Source of the DNA: Bog-756 sp963812885
Lineage (GTDB): Bacteria; Actinomycetota; Acidimicrobiia; Acidimicrobiales; RAAP-2
Reading direction: 5' to 3'
NCBI GenBank assembly: GCA_963812885.1
Contig: CAWEWZ010000008.1
Coordinates: forward strand, 62,001-126,000
Length of the DNA: 64,000 nucleotides
Numbering within the stretch: the first letter of the stretch is position 1; each line of letters begins with the position of its first letter. Positions 8,109 to 17,934 of the stretch are shown in pieces. The notes below the pieces were generated by a model. It worked only from the letters and a program-made list of their open reading frames with translations. It was not told the DNA's origin and searched no databases. The position numbers and the translations under genes are program-made.

Positions 8109-9863
8109 TCAGGCCAGCTCGAAGCAGAGCGAGCCGTAGGAGGAGACGGTCACCGGATAGGGATCGGTCCCGATCAACGGGAACGCCACCCGTCCGAGCA
8201 GCTCGATGGGCTGTCGCCCCACCCAGCACTCGACGTGCAGCTCGGCGGGCTGGGCCAGCCGGCTCAGGTTGTGGACGCAGAGGACCGGGTTGACCGGTCC
8301 CTGGTCGGGTCGGGCCGGCGCTGATCGCACGAAGGCCAGCACCGACGGATTGGCCGACGACACCACCTCGAGGTCCCCGGTGCCCAGGACGGGGAACTCG
8401 CGTCGCACGGCCAGGATCCGGCGGATCCAGTGGAGGAACGAGCTCGGGTTGCGCTGCTGGGCCTCGACGTTCACCGCCGAGAAGCCGTAGACCGGGTCCA
8501 TCAGGGGCGGCAGATAGAGCTGGGCGAAGTCCGCCCGGCTGAACCCGCCGTTGCGGTCCGGGGTCCACTGCATCGGCGTGCGCACCGAGTCGCGGTCACC
8601 GAGGTAGAGGTTGTCGCCCATCTGGATCTCGTCCCCGTAGTAGAGGACCGGGCTGCCGGGCAGGGTGAAGAGCAGGTAGTAGAGGAGCTCCGAGAGCCGC
8701 CGGTCCCGGTCGAGCAAGGGGGCGAGCCGGCGCCCGATCCCCATGTGGCGCTTCATCCGCGGATCCTTGGCGTACTCGGCGAACAGGTAGTCGCGCTCCT
8801 CCTCGGAGACCATCTCGAGGGTCAGCTCGTCGTGGTTGCGCAGGAAGATGGCCCACTGGGCACTGCCCGGTGGCTCGGGGGTGTGGGCCAGGATCTCGGT
8901 GATCGGATAGCTCTGCTCGCGGCGCACGGCCATGAACAGCCGGGGCATCAGAGGGAAGTTGAAGCACAGGTGGCACTCGTCGTCCTTCCCGAAGTAGTCG
9001 GCGACGTCCGACGGCCACCCGTTGGCCTCGGCCAGCAGGATCCGCCCCGGGTAGTGCTCGTCGAGCTCGGCCCGGATCCGGCGGATGAAGGCATGGGTCT
9101 CGGGCAGGTTCTCCCCGGCGGTGCCGTCCCGCTGGAACAGGAACGGGACGGCATCGAGACGGAAGCCGTCGAGCCCCAGGTCGAGCCAGAAGCGCACCAC
9201 GTCGAGCATGGCCTCGGCCACCTCGGGGTTGTCGTAGTTGAGATCGGGTTGATGGGAGTAGAAGCGGTGCCAGTAGTACTGGTTCCGCTGGGCGTCGTAG
9301 GACCAGTTGGATCGCTCCACGTCGACGAACACGACCCGGGCCTCGGGCCACCGCAGGTCGTCGTCGTTCCACACGTACCAGTCCGACTTCGGGTTGTCGG
9401 TGCTCTGCCTGGATTCGACGAACCAGGGATGCTGGTCGCTGGTGTGGTTCATGACCAGGTCGGCGATGACCCGGATGCCCCGGGCGTGGGCTTCGTCGAG
9501 CAGCCTCCGGAGATCGTCGACGGTGCCGCTCTCGGGATGCACCGAGTAGAAGTCGCTGATGTCGTACCCGCCGTCACGGAGGGGCGACGGGTAGAACGGC
9601 AGCAGCCAGAGGCAGTCCACCCCCAGCCACTGGAGGTAGTCGAGCTTGGCGATGAGCCCGGGGATGTCCCCGACGCCGTCGTTGTTGCCGTCGAAGAACC
9701 CCCGGATGAAGACCTCGTAGAAGATCGCCCGTTGGAACCAGTTGGGGTCCTCTTCGGTCGGCACCGCCGGCTCCCGGTGGACTCGCAGACCGTCGGACAG
9801 CGCGCCCAGGGGGGCGAGCGGCATCGGCCCGTTGGAAAGGCCGGGGTTGGAGTCGACGGTCAC
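8109..9863 (-). CDS. treS: Trehalose synthase (maltose alpha-D-glucosyltransferase)
   Basis: 584 residues, GH13 family. It isomerises maltose and trehalose. The (beta/alpha)8 barrel motifs are all visible: DLVMNHTS, the nucleophile in GFRLDAVP, the acid/base in LLAEANGW, and FLRNHDEL. The N-terminus EEDPNWFQRAIFYEVFIRGFFDGN and the length match TreS rather than amylase. A C-terminal beta domain ends in SSYGSLCFELA. No pep2 or treZ genes are nearby. Confidence 0.93.
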   Translation of the reverse strand: MTVDSNPGLSNGPMPLAPLGALSDGLRVHREPAVPTEEDPNWFQRAIFYEVFIRGFFDGNNDGVGDIPGLIAKLDYLQWLGVDCLWLLPFYPSPLRDGGYDISDFYSVHPESGTVDDLRRLLDEAHARGIRVIADLVMNHTSDQHPWFVESRQSTDNPKSDWYVWNDDDLRWPEARVVFVDVERSNWSYDAQRNQYYWHRFYSHQPDLNYDNPEVAEAMLDVVRFWLDLGLDGFRLDAVPFLFQRDGTAGENLPETHAFIRRIRAELDEHYPGRILLAEANGWPSDVADYFGKDDECHLCFNFPLMPRLFMAVRREQSYPITEILAHTPEPPGSAQWAIFLRNHDELTLEMVSEEERDYLFAEYAKDPRMKRHMGIGRRLAPLLDRDRRLSELLYYLLFTLPGSPVLYYGDEIQMGDNLYLGDRDSVRTPMQWTPDRNGGFSRADFAQLYLPPLMDPVYGFSAVNVEAQQRNPSSFLHWIRRILAVRREFPVLGTGDLEVVSSANPSVLAFVRSAPARPDQGPVNPVLCVHNLSRLAQPAELHVECWVGRQPIELLGRVAFPLIGTDPYPVTVSSYGSLCFELA

Positions 9864-10053
9864 GCTCGCACGCTACCTGAGCGCTCTCGATCGGGCGTGC
9901 CAATCGAGCGTCGGGCGGGTCGGATCGTCGGGCTGGTTCGTCGGGCATCGGTTCGTGGGCCGGCCGTCGGTCGAGTTTTTGGGTTGGCCGTCGGGTCGGG
10001 CCGTCGACTTGGTTGGTGGGCCGGCCGTCGGGTCCGGTTCGTGTGCCGGCGTC

Positions 10054-11225
10054 TTAGTCCCTGGCTCGGCGGACGGGTCGGCGGACGGGTCGGCTCACGG
10101 GTCGGCTCCCGGGCCGGTCGTCGATGGGAACGATCGCCGCCAGCACCCGGTCGACCGCCTCGTAGGGATCGAGATCGCCCGAGGCCAGGGCCTCGGTGAT
10201 GTCGACGAACTGGTCGGCGGCCATGACCTCTTCGATCTGTTGCTTCACCCGGGCCACCAGGATCTGGTCGAACTCGCGCAGCAGCCGGCGTTGGCGGGCC
10301 GCGGCCAGGAGCCCGCTCTCGATCTGGTGCTGCCGGTGGCGCTCGATGGCCTCCCACAGCTCGTCCACTCCGTCGCCCGTCGAGGCCACCGTCTCGACGA
10401 TCGGCGGACGCCACTCCCCCAGATCGGTGAGATCGAGCATCGCCTCGAGGTCCCGCCGGGTCTGTTGTGCACCCGGGCGGTCAGCCTTGTTGATGACGAA
10501 CAGGTCGGCGATCTCCAGCAGGCCGGCCTTGTTGGCCTGGATGGAATCCCCCCATCCCGGATTGACCACCACGACGGTGGAGTCGGTGGCCGCCGCCACC
10601 TCGACCTCCTGCTGACCCACACCCACCGTCTCGACGATGACCACCGGCATCCCCACCGCGGAGAGCACCCGGATGGCGTCGGGCACGGCCACCGCCAGGC
10701 CGCCCAGATGGCCGCGGGTGGCCATCGAACGGATGAACACCCCCTCGTCGAGGGCGTGGTTCTGCATGCGGACCCGGTCGCCGAGGATGGCCCCGCCGGA
10801 GAACGGAGATGACGGATCGATGGCCAGGACGCCTACCTGACCACCGGCCGCCTCATCCGCTCCACCACCCGGCGCACCACCGGCTGCACCGCACCACCCG
10901 CTGCACCACCCGCTGCACCTGCACCACCCTCTGCACCACCTGCTCCACCTGCACCGCCCGCCTCACCACCTGCCCCACCGTCGAGGCCCCGCTTCCTCCC
11001 CATGGCCACCAGGCGATCGGTCAGCGTCGACTTCCCCGCCCCCGGGGCCCCGGTGATCCCCAACGTGTACGCCTCGCCGGGGGACTTGTAGGCCAGGCCG
11101 GCCACCAACCGGGCGTCCTCCCCCCCTCGCTCGACCATGGAGAGCAGGCGGGCCAGGGCGACGCGGTCACCGGCGCGGGCCGCCTCGAACAGGGTCGAGG
11201 GGTCGGAGTCACGGGAGACGGGCAT
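10054..11225 (-). CDS. meaB: Methylmalonyl-CoA mutase-associated GTPase MeaB (ArgK family), with Gly/Ala-rich insert and frameshift
   Basis: G3E-type GTPase that loads and protects adenosylcobalamin mutases. Start ATG 11225 (MPVSRDSDPS). The P-loop is GITGAPGAGKST. The expected QVGVLAIDPSSPFSGGA follows in another frame after a Gly/Ala-rich stretch of about 50 residues (10850-11000), where one base seems to be missing. After that come VETVGVGQQEVEVA and FVINKADRPGA (NKxD). The C-terminus ends in an Arg/Pro-rich repeat coded by 10062-10110. No mutase gene lies in the window. Confidence 0.85.
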
Positions 11226-11259
11226 GGAGTGACGAGCGTATCCGGAGGGCGGCGGGACC

Positions 11260-12540
11260 TCAGGCCCGCGACACGTGCGCCCCGAGCGAGGCCAGCTTCC
11301 CGTCGAGGTCCTCGTAGCCCCGGTCGACGTGGTGGGCATCGGTGATCACGGTCTCCCCTTCGGCCACCAGGCCGGCCAGCACGAGGGCCGCACCGGCCCG
11401 CACATCGAAGGCCCGCACCGGCGCGCCGGACAGTCGGTCCACACCCCGAACCACGGCGTGGTGGCCCTCGGTGCGGATGTCGGCCCCCATCCGTCGGAGC
11501 TCCTCGACGTAGCGGAAGCGGCCGAAGAAGAGGTTCTCGGTGACGATCCCGACCCCGTTGGCCACGGTGAGCAGTGTCACCAGCAACGGCTTGTAGTCGG
11601 TGGCGAACCCGGGGTAGGGCAGGGTGGCCACGTCCACCGACTGCAGCCGATCAGCGGGGTCCCTCGCCGCACGCAGTCCGTCGGGGCCCTGGGTGATGTC
11701 GATGCCGGCGGCCACGAGCTTGCGGATGAGCATGTCCATGTGATCGGGCCGCCCGTCCTCGACGACCACCTCACCACCGGCCAAGCCGGCGGCGACCAGG
11801 AAGGTGGCCACCACCAGACGGTCGGGAATGACCGCGTGGGTGGCCGGGTGCAACGCCTCCACGCCTTCGACCTCGATCCGCGAGGTGCCGGCCCCGACGA
11901 TGCGGGCCCCCATGGCGTTGAGGAACTCGGCCAGGTCCCGGACCTCGGGCTCACGGGCGGCGTTCTCGATCACTGTGGTCCCCTTGGCCAGCACGGCGGC
12001 CATGAGCACGTTGTCGGTGCCGGTGTGGCTGGGGTATTCGAGGACCACCCGGTTGCCCACCAGCCGCGGGACCGAGGCCACGGTGGAATCCACCCGGGCC
12101 TCCACGTAGCCGTGGGACGACTCGAACGAGGCGCCCATCGCCTCGAGGGCCCGGAGGTGCATGTCGATGGGCCGGGGACCGAAGTCGTCTCCCCCGGGCA
12201 GGGACACCCTGGCCCAGCCGCAGCGGGTGAGGAGCGGTCCGAGGACCACCACCGACGCCCGCATCTTCTCCACCAGCTCGTAGGGCGCCTCCGGGACCAG
12301 GTCGGCCGGGGTGGTGACCACCAACTGGTCGGGAGTGTCCCCACGCCTGACGTCGACCCCCATGGCCCCGAGCAGCTCCCCCATGATGTCGACGTCGGTG
12401 ATCCGGGGGACGTTGGTCAGCACATGGCGTCCCTCGGCCAGCAGGCAGGCGGCCATCAGCTTGAGCACGGAATTCTTGGCTCCACCGGCCCGGACCGTGC
12501 CCGACAGGGGCCCGTTTGACGTCACAATGAACCGATCCAC
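11260..12540 (-). CDS. murA: UDP-N-acetylglucosamine 1-carboxyvinyltransferase
   Basis: 426 residues, intact. First committed step of peptidoglycan synthesis (enolpyruvyl transfer from PEP). The N-terminus has the conserved GGAKNSVLKLMAA. The active-site loop reads LPGGDDFGPRPIDMH, where the usual catalytic Cys (C115 of the E. coli enzyme) is Asp. Mycobacterial MurA has the same change, which is known to confer insensitivity to fosfomycin. It lies upstream of meaB on the same strand (34 bp gap) and divergent from glpX. Confidence 0.95.
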   Translation of the reverse strand: MDRFIVTSNGPLSGTVRAGGAKNSVLKLMAACLLAEGRHVLTNVPRITDVDIMGELLGAMGVDVRRGDTPDQLVVTTPADLVPEAPYELVEKMRASVVVLGPLLTRCGWARVSLPGGDDFGPRPIDMHLRALEAMGASFESSHGYVEARVDSTVASVPRLVGNRVVLEYPSHTGTDNVLMAAVLAKGTTVIENAAREPEVRDLAEFLNAMGARIVGAGTSRIEVEGVEALHPATHAVIPDRLVVATFLVAAGLAGGEVVVEDGRPDHMDMLIRKLVAAGIDITQGPDGLRAARDPADRLQSVDVATLPYPGFATDYKPLLVTLLTVANGVGIVTENLFFGRFRYVEELRRMGADIRTEGHHAVVRGVDRLSGAPVRAFDVRAGAALVLAGLVAEGETVITDAHHVDRGYEDLDGKLASLGAHVSRA

Positions 12541-12655
12541 CCGGCCAGTATGGCCTGCGCGGGACCGTGGCTCCTTTGATGGTGCCGTTCCGCCGGCCCC
12601 TCGGTGGCCCGCGGCCGCCGGCCGCCTGCGCCCCGTTCCGCCTCGGCCGCGGTCC

Positions 12656-12724
12656 CTCCTGGCCCTTCTTGCCCTTCTTGCCCTTCTGGCCCTTCTTGCC
12701 CGTCTTGCCCTTCTTGCCCCTTCG
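12656..12724. repeat. 9-bp tandem repeat between murA and glpX
   Basis: Seven to eight imperfect units of TTCTTGCCC in the divergent intergenic region. Because the unit is three codons long, several frames read as G-x-x repeats on the minus strand. I see no start, length or homology that supports a real collagen-like gene. Confidence 0.8.
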
Positions 12725-12816
12725 GGTCAGGGGAAGCATTGGAGACACTCGCCGGGCCAGGGCCGACAGGTCGTGGGGCGGATCGGCCTTTGCGCCAGCC
12801 ACTATCGTCATGGTCC

Positions 12817-13813
12817 GTGACCATCGAACCGCAGGCGCCCGATCGCAATCTGGCCATGGAGCTCGTACGGGTAACCGAGGCGGCCGCACTGGCGGCCTCA
12901 CGGTGGATGGGGCGGGGCGACAAGGAAGGGGCCGACGGGGCCGCCGTGAACGCCATGCGCATCGTCCTGTCGTCGATCGCCATGGACGGGGTCGTCGTCA
13001 TCGGCGAGGGTGAGAAGGACCACGCGCCGATGCTCTACAACGGGGAGCGCATCGGGGATGGCACCCCGCCCAAGGCCGACATCGCCGTGGACCCGATCGA
13101 CGGGACCACCCCGACCGCCCTGGGGCGCGGCGGGGCCCTGGCGGTGATCGCCGTCTCGGAGCAGGGCACCATGTTCGACCCCGGGCCGTGCGTCTACATG
13201 GAGAAGCTGGCGGTCGGGCCTCGCGCCGGCCGGCTGCATCGACATCACCCTGCCTATCGAGGAGAACCTGAAGGCGGTGGCCAAGGCCAAGGGGACCAAC
13301 GTCCGGGCCCTGACCGTGGTCATCCTCGACCGGCCCCGGCACGCCGACATCATCGCCGAGGTGAGGGGCACCGGGGCGAGGATCCGGTTGATCACCGACG
13401 GCGACGTGGCCGGAGCCATCGCCACCGCCTGGCCCGACACGGGAGTGGATCTGCTGATCGGCATCGGCGGGACTCCCGAAGGGGTGATCGCCGCCGCCGC
13501 CCTCAAGTCGATGGGCGGGGAGATCCAGGGCCGGCTCTGGCCCCGTGACGACGGGGAGCGCCAGGCGGCCGTCGCCGCCGGCTACGACCTCGATGCCGTC
13601 CTCACCACCGAGGACCTGGTCCGGGGGGACAACTGCTTCTTCGCCGCCACCGGGATCACCGACGGCGAGCTGCTCCACGGTGTGCGCTACGACGAGTTCG
13701 GCGCCACCACCCAGTCGCTGGTCATGCGGTCCAAGTCGGGAACGGTACGGCTCATCTACGCCAAGCACCCGCTCCACAAGCTGGCCGAGTACAGCGCCAT
13801 CGAGTTCGGCTGA
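12817..13813 (+). CDS. glpX: Class II fructose-1,6-bisphosphatase, single frameshift
   Basis: GTG start at 12817 (VTIEPQAPDRNLAMELV) matches the usual family N-terminus. It removes the 1-phosphate in gluconeogenesis. Metal and substrate motifs are GRGDKEGADGAAVNAMR, VVIGEGEKDHAPML and IAVDPIDGTT. One extra base near 13220 moves the frame to GCIDITLPIEENLKAVAKA, then IGIGGTPEGVIAAAALK and a C-terminus AEYSAIEFG. Total length is about 331 residues after correction, normal for GlpX. Confidence 0.92.
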
Positions 13814-13905
13814 TCCTGGCTGCAGCAGAGGCGGGTCGGTCGGGCTTGCCGCCAGCCAGCGGGACTCCCCCGAAGCCCGTGGCGCGATCGGCCGTTCGGC
13901 GGCGG

Positions 13906-15372
13906 TCAAACAAACTGGAGACCGGGAACAGTCAGCTTTGCTACCGTCGACCCGACGACATAGCCCGGCGACATTCGGCGCCCGAAACCCTCATTCGTCG
14001 TCGGAGAACAAGGGCGGGTCCGACGCCGGAGCAGGCTCGGGGCCGGGTCCCGTTTCACCAGCCGGCTCCGCTGTGGTCGCTTGGGAGTTCGCCGGACCGG
14101 AAGATGGTCCGGCGGGTCCCAGCGCCACTCCCCAGCTGCCCGTGAGAGCCGGAACCCCTGGTGGGTCCTCAGGTAGTGATGGTGGCTGCACAGGCGGGCG
14201 ATGTTGTCGTAGGAGACCTCGCCCCCGTCGGCGTAGGCAACCTGCCAGTGGTCATGCTCGAGTCCCAGACGCTTGTTGCAGTCCGGCACCACGCAGTGCT
14301 GGTCCCGCTCGAGGATGGCGGTCATCAGGGGCGCAGGAATGTGTCGGCCCAGGCGGACCACCGTGCTCACGTCCACCCCGTCGGTGATCACCAGGTCGCA
14401 GAGGGCCTCGCCGAGCTGGGCTCGGGCCCACTCCACCGAGACGGGACCGACTCCCGGGATCTCGCACACCTCGCCGGGCACGAGCGATCCCCTGCGCAGT
14501 GCACCGAGGTCGGCACGGATGTGCATGGAGACCTTGCCCTTCTGGGGTCGGCACTCGGTCGACGAGTCGCCCGCCGGTGCCGGGGGGCCACCTGACGTCT
14601 TGCCCGTGGCGGCGGGAGTGAGGTTCCCGTACCAGTCACCAGCGCACAGAGGGCATCGGCCCGGTAGGCGTCGACTGTCTCGAACAACCCGGACCTCCGG
14701 GCCTCGCTGGAAGCACCGGTCGGCTTCGGAATCGAGAGCGGCGAGCACGGTTGCGCCGGCCTCGGGGGTGAGGTGGGCCTCGAGGCAGAACGCACCCTCG
14801 GCGTCGGTGTAGGTCCGACAGCGCCGGTTGTCGTGCAACGCCTTTCGGTGACGGGCGGCGCCGTCGCTGGAACGCCCTTCGGCCTTGGCCCGGAGGCAGC
14901 GCTCCTTCAACTGGTGAAGCGTGTCCTTTTCTGCCCCCTTGACCAGGTCCTTCTCGCGGTCCGGGTTGACCTTGACCGCGTCGGAGACCAGCGTCGCCTG
15001 GGAGGAGGTGAGCTTCCCGCCCCGGAGGGCCTCCTCAACCTGGGGCTGCGAGCCGAGCGCTTCCCCGACCTTGAGGATTCCCAATGCCTCTCCCTTGGAG
15101 GCACCGGTGACGGACGACAACCATTCGTCGGGGGTGCGATGACCGGAGAGGGAATGGGCATTGCCCTCGGCGGCTCTCGATGCCGAGAGGGTCTCGCCCG
15201 CGCCGCACAGCCGCTTCCCTCGCTCGAACAGCGACACCAACGAGGCGGCATCGGAAACGGAGTACCGCCCCGGCTCGAACCGGGCCACGAAGGAGGCGAC
15301 GGTGTCCACTGCCGAGGCCAGGGCCTGGGCTTCACCGGTGAAGCTCGTCGTCTCTGTGGTGGCAACCGCCAT
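13906..15372 (-). CDS. DUF222 / HNH endonuclease (13E12 repeat family)
   Basis: 488 residues. N-terminal DUF222 helical region, then a C-terminal HNH nuclease motif: CVVPDCNKRLGLEHDHWQVAYADGGEVSYDNIARLCSHHH, given here only to show its Cys-x4-Cys, His-Asp-His and terminal His residues. Between about 14635 and 14710 the family-typical sequence (FETVDAYRADALCALV) is in a different frame, so two compensating indels are hidden in an apparently intact gene. These genes are common in actinobacteria, often multi-copy, and of unknown function. A repeat array lies immediately upstream. Confidence 0.85.
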   Translation of the reverse strand: MAVATTETTSFTGEAQALASAVDTVASFVARFEPGRYSVSDAASLVSLFERGKRLCGAGETLSASRAAEGNAHSLSGHRTPDEWLSSVTGASKGEALGILKVGEALGSQPQVEEALRGGKLTSSQATLVSDAVKVNPDREKDLVKGAEKDTLHQLKERCLRAKAEGRSSDGAARHRKALHDNRRCRTYTDAEGAFCLEAHLTPEAGATVLAALDSEADRCFQRGPEVRVVRDSRRLPGRCPLCAGDWYGNLTPAATGKTSGGPPAPAGDSSTECRPQKGKVSMHIRADLGALRRGSLVPGEVCEIPGVGPVSVEWARAQLGEALCDLVITDGVDVSTVVRLGRHIPAPLMTAILERDQHCVVPDCNKRLGLEHDHWQVAYADGGEVSYDNIARLCSHHHYLRTHQGFRLSRAAGEWRWDPPDHLPVRRTPKRPQRSRLVKRDPAPSLLRRRTRPCSPTTNEGFGRRMSPGYVVGSTVAKLTVPGLQFV

Positions 15373-15392
15373 GGGTGAAGTAGATCATGCGG

Positions 15393-15588
15393 GTGTGACA
15401 TCTCGGTCAGGAACGGGCGAGGGCGACAGAGAGGCGTGTGACATCTCCGCCAGGAACGGGAGGGCGACAGAGATGGGTGTGACATCTCCGTGAGGAACGG
15501 GAGGGCGACAGAGAGGCGACAGACGGGCGACAGAGAGGCAACAGAGAGGCGGGACAAAGAGGCAACAGAGAGGCGGGACAAAGAGGGA
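15393..15588. repeat. Direct-repeat array upstream of the HNH gene
   Basis: Three imperfect copies of a 41-43 bp unit starting gtgtgacatctc (15393, 15436, 15477) and ending gggcgacagagag. They are followed by shorter copies of gacagagaggc and of the 24-base unit aacagagaggcgggacaaagaggc up to 15588. It occupies most of the gap between the HNH gene and atpC. Spacers are absent, so it is not a CRISPR array. Confidence 0.88.
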
Positions 15589-15702
15589 CGTGCCAGAAAT
15601 CCGGAGGATGGGCAACGCGACGTGTTGTCGCCAGAGCGGAGGCGGGGATGAAAACGGTCGGGATGCGGTCGGAAGGGCGACGGACCGCCGCGCCGTCACG
15701 GG

Positions 15703-16332
15703 TCAGGCGGTGCCGCCCACCCCACCGGCCCCGGCCGAAGCGTCGACGGCCTCGAGGCGGACCTGGGCCCGGAGCAGCGCCGCCTCCGCCTCCACCAGGT
15801 CCACATCGGGCTCCTCGTCCTCACCGGCCGCAGAGCCGGATCCGGCCCCCGAACCTGCGGCCGACCCGGCACCCCGTCCGCCGGCCGCCGGTGAGCTCGG
15901 CCACCCGGGCCTCGGCCGCCTCCAGAGCGGCCCGGGCCCGGTCGGCGTCGATCTCCTCGGCCAGCTCGGCCACGCCGATCAACATGGTGACCCGGGTCCC
16001 GCTCGTGGCCTGATCCGCGGACCCCGACAGTGAGCCGCCCGACGGAGCCGGGCCGGACGACGACCCACCAGCCGCGCGCCGTCGCCTGCCTCAGAACTGA
16101 CACCTTGCTCGACCTGGACGAACCCGCCGTGCACGGCCACCCGCTCCTCGTCGCCCTCGGCCCGCACCACCCGGATGACCCCGGGCTCGACGGTGCCCAC
16201 CAGCGGGGTGTGGCCGGCCAGGAAGGAGGCATCCCCCTCGCGGGTGCGCAGGATCACCTCGGAGGCCGAGCCGGTGATCAGGACCCGCTCCGGGGTGACC
16301 AGCTCGATCTGGAAGAGGTTCTCGTCAGCCAT
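15703..16332 (-). CDS. atpC: ATP synthase epsilon subunit with Gly/Ser-rich inserts; frameshifted
   Basis: Start ATG 16332 (MADENLFQIELVTPERVLITG), giving a normal beta-sandwich through FLAGHTPLVGTVEPG and GGFVQVEQG. Beyond that the frame changes at least twice: a Gly/Ser/Pro-rich stretch, then VTMLIGVAELAEEIDADRARAALEAAEARVAEL (first C-terminal helix; cited for its VAELAEEID core). A Gly/Ala/Ser linker and a second helix DLVEAEAALLRAQVRLEAVD follow before the TGA at 15703-15705. Corrected length is about 210 residues against a usual 130-140. Last gene of the ATP synthase operon, 21 bp after atpD. Confidence 0.8.
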
Positions 16333-16353
16333 GATGCGCTCCGGTCCCGGTCG

Positions 16354-17806
16354 TCATTCGTTCTCGAGGGCGTGGGCCTTGGCCAACACCGACTCGGCCC
16401 CACCCACGTTGAGGAAGGCCTGCTCGGGAACTTCGTCGAGGTCCCCGTTGACCAGAGCCTCGAACGACTCCACCGTCTCCTCGACGGGAACGGTCACGCC
16501 CTTCAGGCCGGTGAAGACCTCGCCCACGTTGAACGGCTGGGACAGGAAGCGCTGGATCTTGCGGGCCCGGGTCACCGTCACCCGGTCCTCCTCGGAGAGC
16601 TCGTCGAGGCCGAGGATGGCGATGATGTCCTGGAGCTCCTTGTAGCGCTGCAGCACGCCCTGGACCCGCCGGGCCACCGTGTAGTGACGCTCGCCGACGA
16701 TCTCGGGGGCCAGGATGTTCGACGTCGACGACAGCGGGTCGACCGCCGGGTAGATGCCCAGCGAGGCGATGTCCCGGGACAGCTCGGTGGTGGCGTCGAG
16801 GTGGGTGAAGGTGGTGAACGGCGCCGGGTCGGTGTAGTCGTCGGCCGGAACGTAGACCGCCTGCAGCGAGGTGATGGAACGCCCCCGGGTCGAGGTGATC
16901 CGCTCCTGGAGCTGGCCCATCTCGTCGGCCAGCGTGGGCTGGTAGCCGACCGCCGAGGGCATCCGGCCGAGCAGGGTGGAGACCTCGGAGCCGGCCTGGA
17001 CGAACCGGAAGATGTTGTCCACGAACAGGAGCACGTCCTGGTTCTTCACGTCCCGGAAGTACTCGGCCATGGTCAGGGCGGCCAATGCGACCCGGAGCCG
17101 GACTCCGGGGGGCTCGTCCATCTGGCCATAGACCAAGGCGGCCTTCTCGATGACGCCCGACTCCTGCATCTCGATCCAGAGGTCGGTGCCCTCACGGGTG
17201 CGCTCGCCGACCCCGGCGAACACCGACACCCCGCCGTGGTTGGTGGCCACCCGGTTGATCATCTCCTGGATGAGCACGGTCTTGCCCACGCCGGCCCCCC
17301 CGAACAGGCCGATCTTGCCTCCCTGCACGTACGGCTCGAGGAGGTCGATCACCTTGATGCCGGTCTCGAACATCACCGCCCGGGGCTCGAGGGTGTCGAA
17401 CTCGGGTGCGTCGCGGTGGATCTCCCAGTGGTCCTCGACCTCGCCGATCGAGTCGGTGTCGAGCGGCTGGCCGAGTACGTTGAACACGTGGCCGAGCACG
17501 GCGTCGCCGACCGGCACCCGGAGCCCGTGGCCCAGATTGCGGACCACCGCACCGCGGGTGAGGCCGTCGGTGGCCCGGAGACAGATGCAGCGGACCCGGC
17601 CGTCGCCGATCTGCTGGGCCACCTCGGCCACGATCAGCTCCTTGTTCCCCTCGAGCTCGACGTCGACCTCGACGGCACCGTTGATCTCGGGCAGGGCGTG
17701 CGGGCGGGAACTCGACGTCGATGACCGGTCCGGCGATGGCCACCACCCGTCCGGTGGGGAGGCTGGTGTCGGCTCCGGTGGTCGGTTGGGGGGCGGTGGT
17801 GGTCAT
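16354..17806 (-). CDS. atpD: ATP synthase beta subunit, one frameshift near the N-terminus
   Basis: Catalytic F1 subunit. Start ATG 17806 (MTTTAPQPTTGADTSLPTG). The frame breaks near 17705, where VIDVEFPP should continue to HALPEINGAVEV. From 17690 on it is intact: Walker A in FGGAGVGKTVL, the Glu and Arg of VGERTREG, Walker B in VLLFVDNIFRF. About 484 residues. It lies between atpG and atpC. Confidence 0.95.
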
Positions 17807-17934
17807 GGGTGTCGGGTTCCTTTTGGTTCGTCAGCGGGTGGGTACTGTCCGGCGGCGGTGGACCGGGGCGGCGTGAGGCAGGTCGGGCCGGAGGGCGACC
17901 GGAGCGGGGACCGGAGGGACAAGGAGGCCACCGC

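Noticed and set aside
8430..10199. Long plus-strand open frame opposite treS
   Set aside because: TreS is intact with all GH13 motifs on the minus strand; the plus frame is Val/Gly/His-rich shadow sequence.
12522..12901. Collagen-like or Lys/Gly-rich basic protein encoded by the 9-bp repeat
   Set aside because: Two different frames give G-x-x patterns, as expected of any repeat with a three-codon unit, and neither has a credible start or flanking domain.
15393..15588. CRISPR array
   Set aside because: Units are contiguous without unique spacers, and no cas genes are present.
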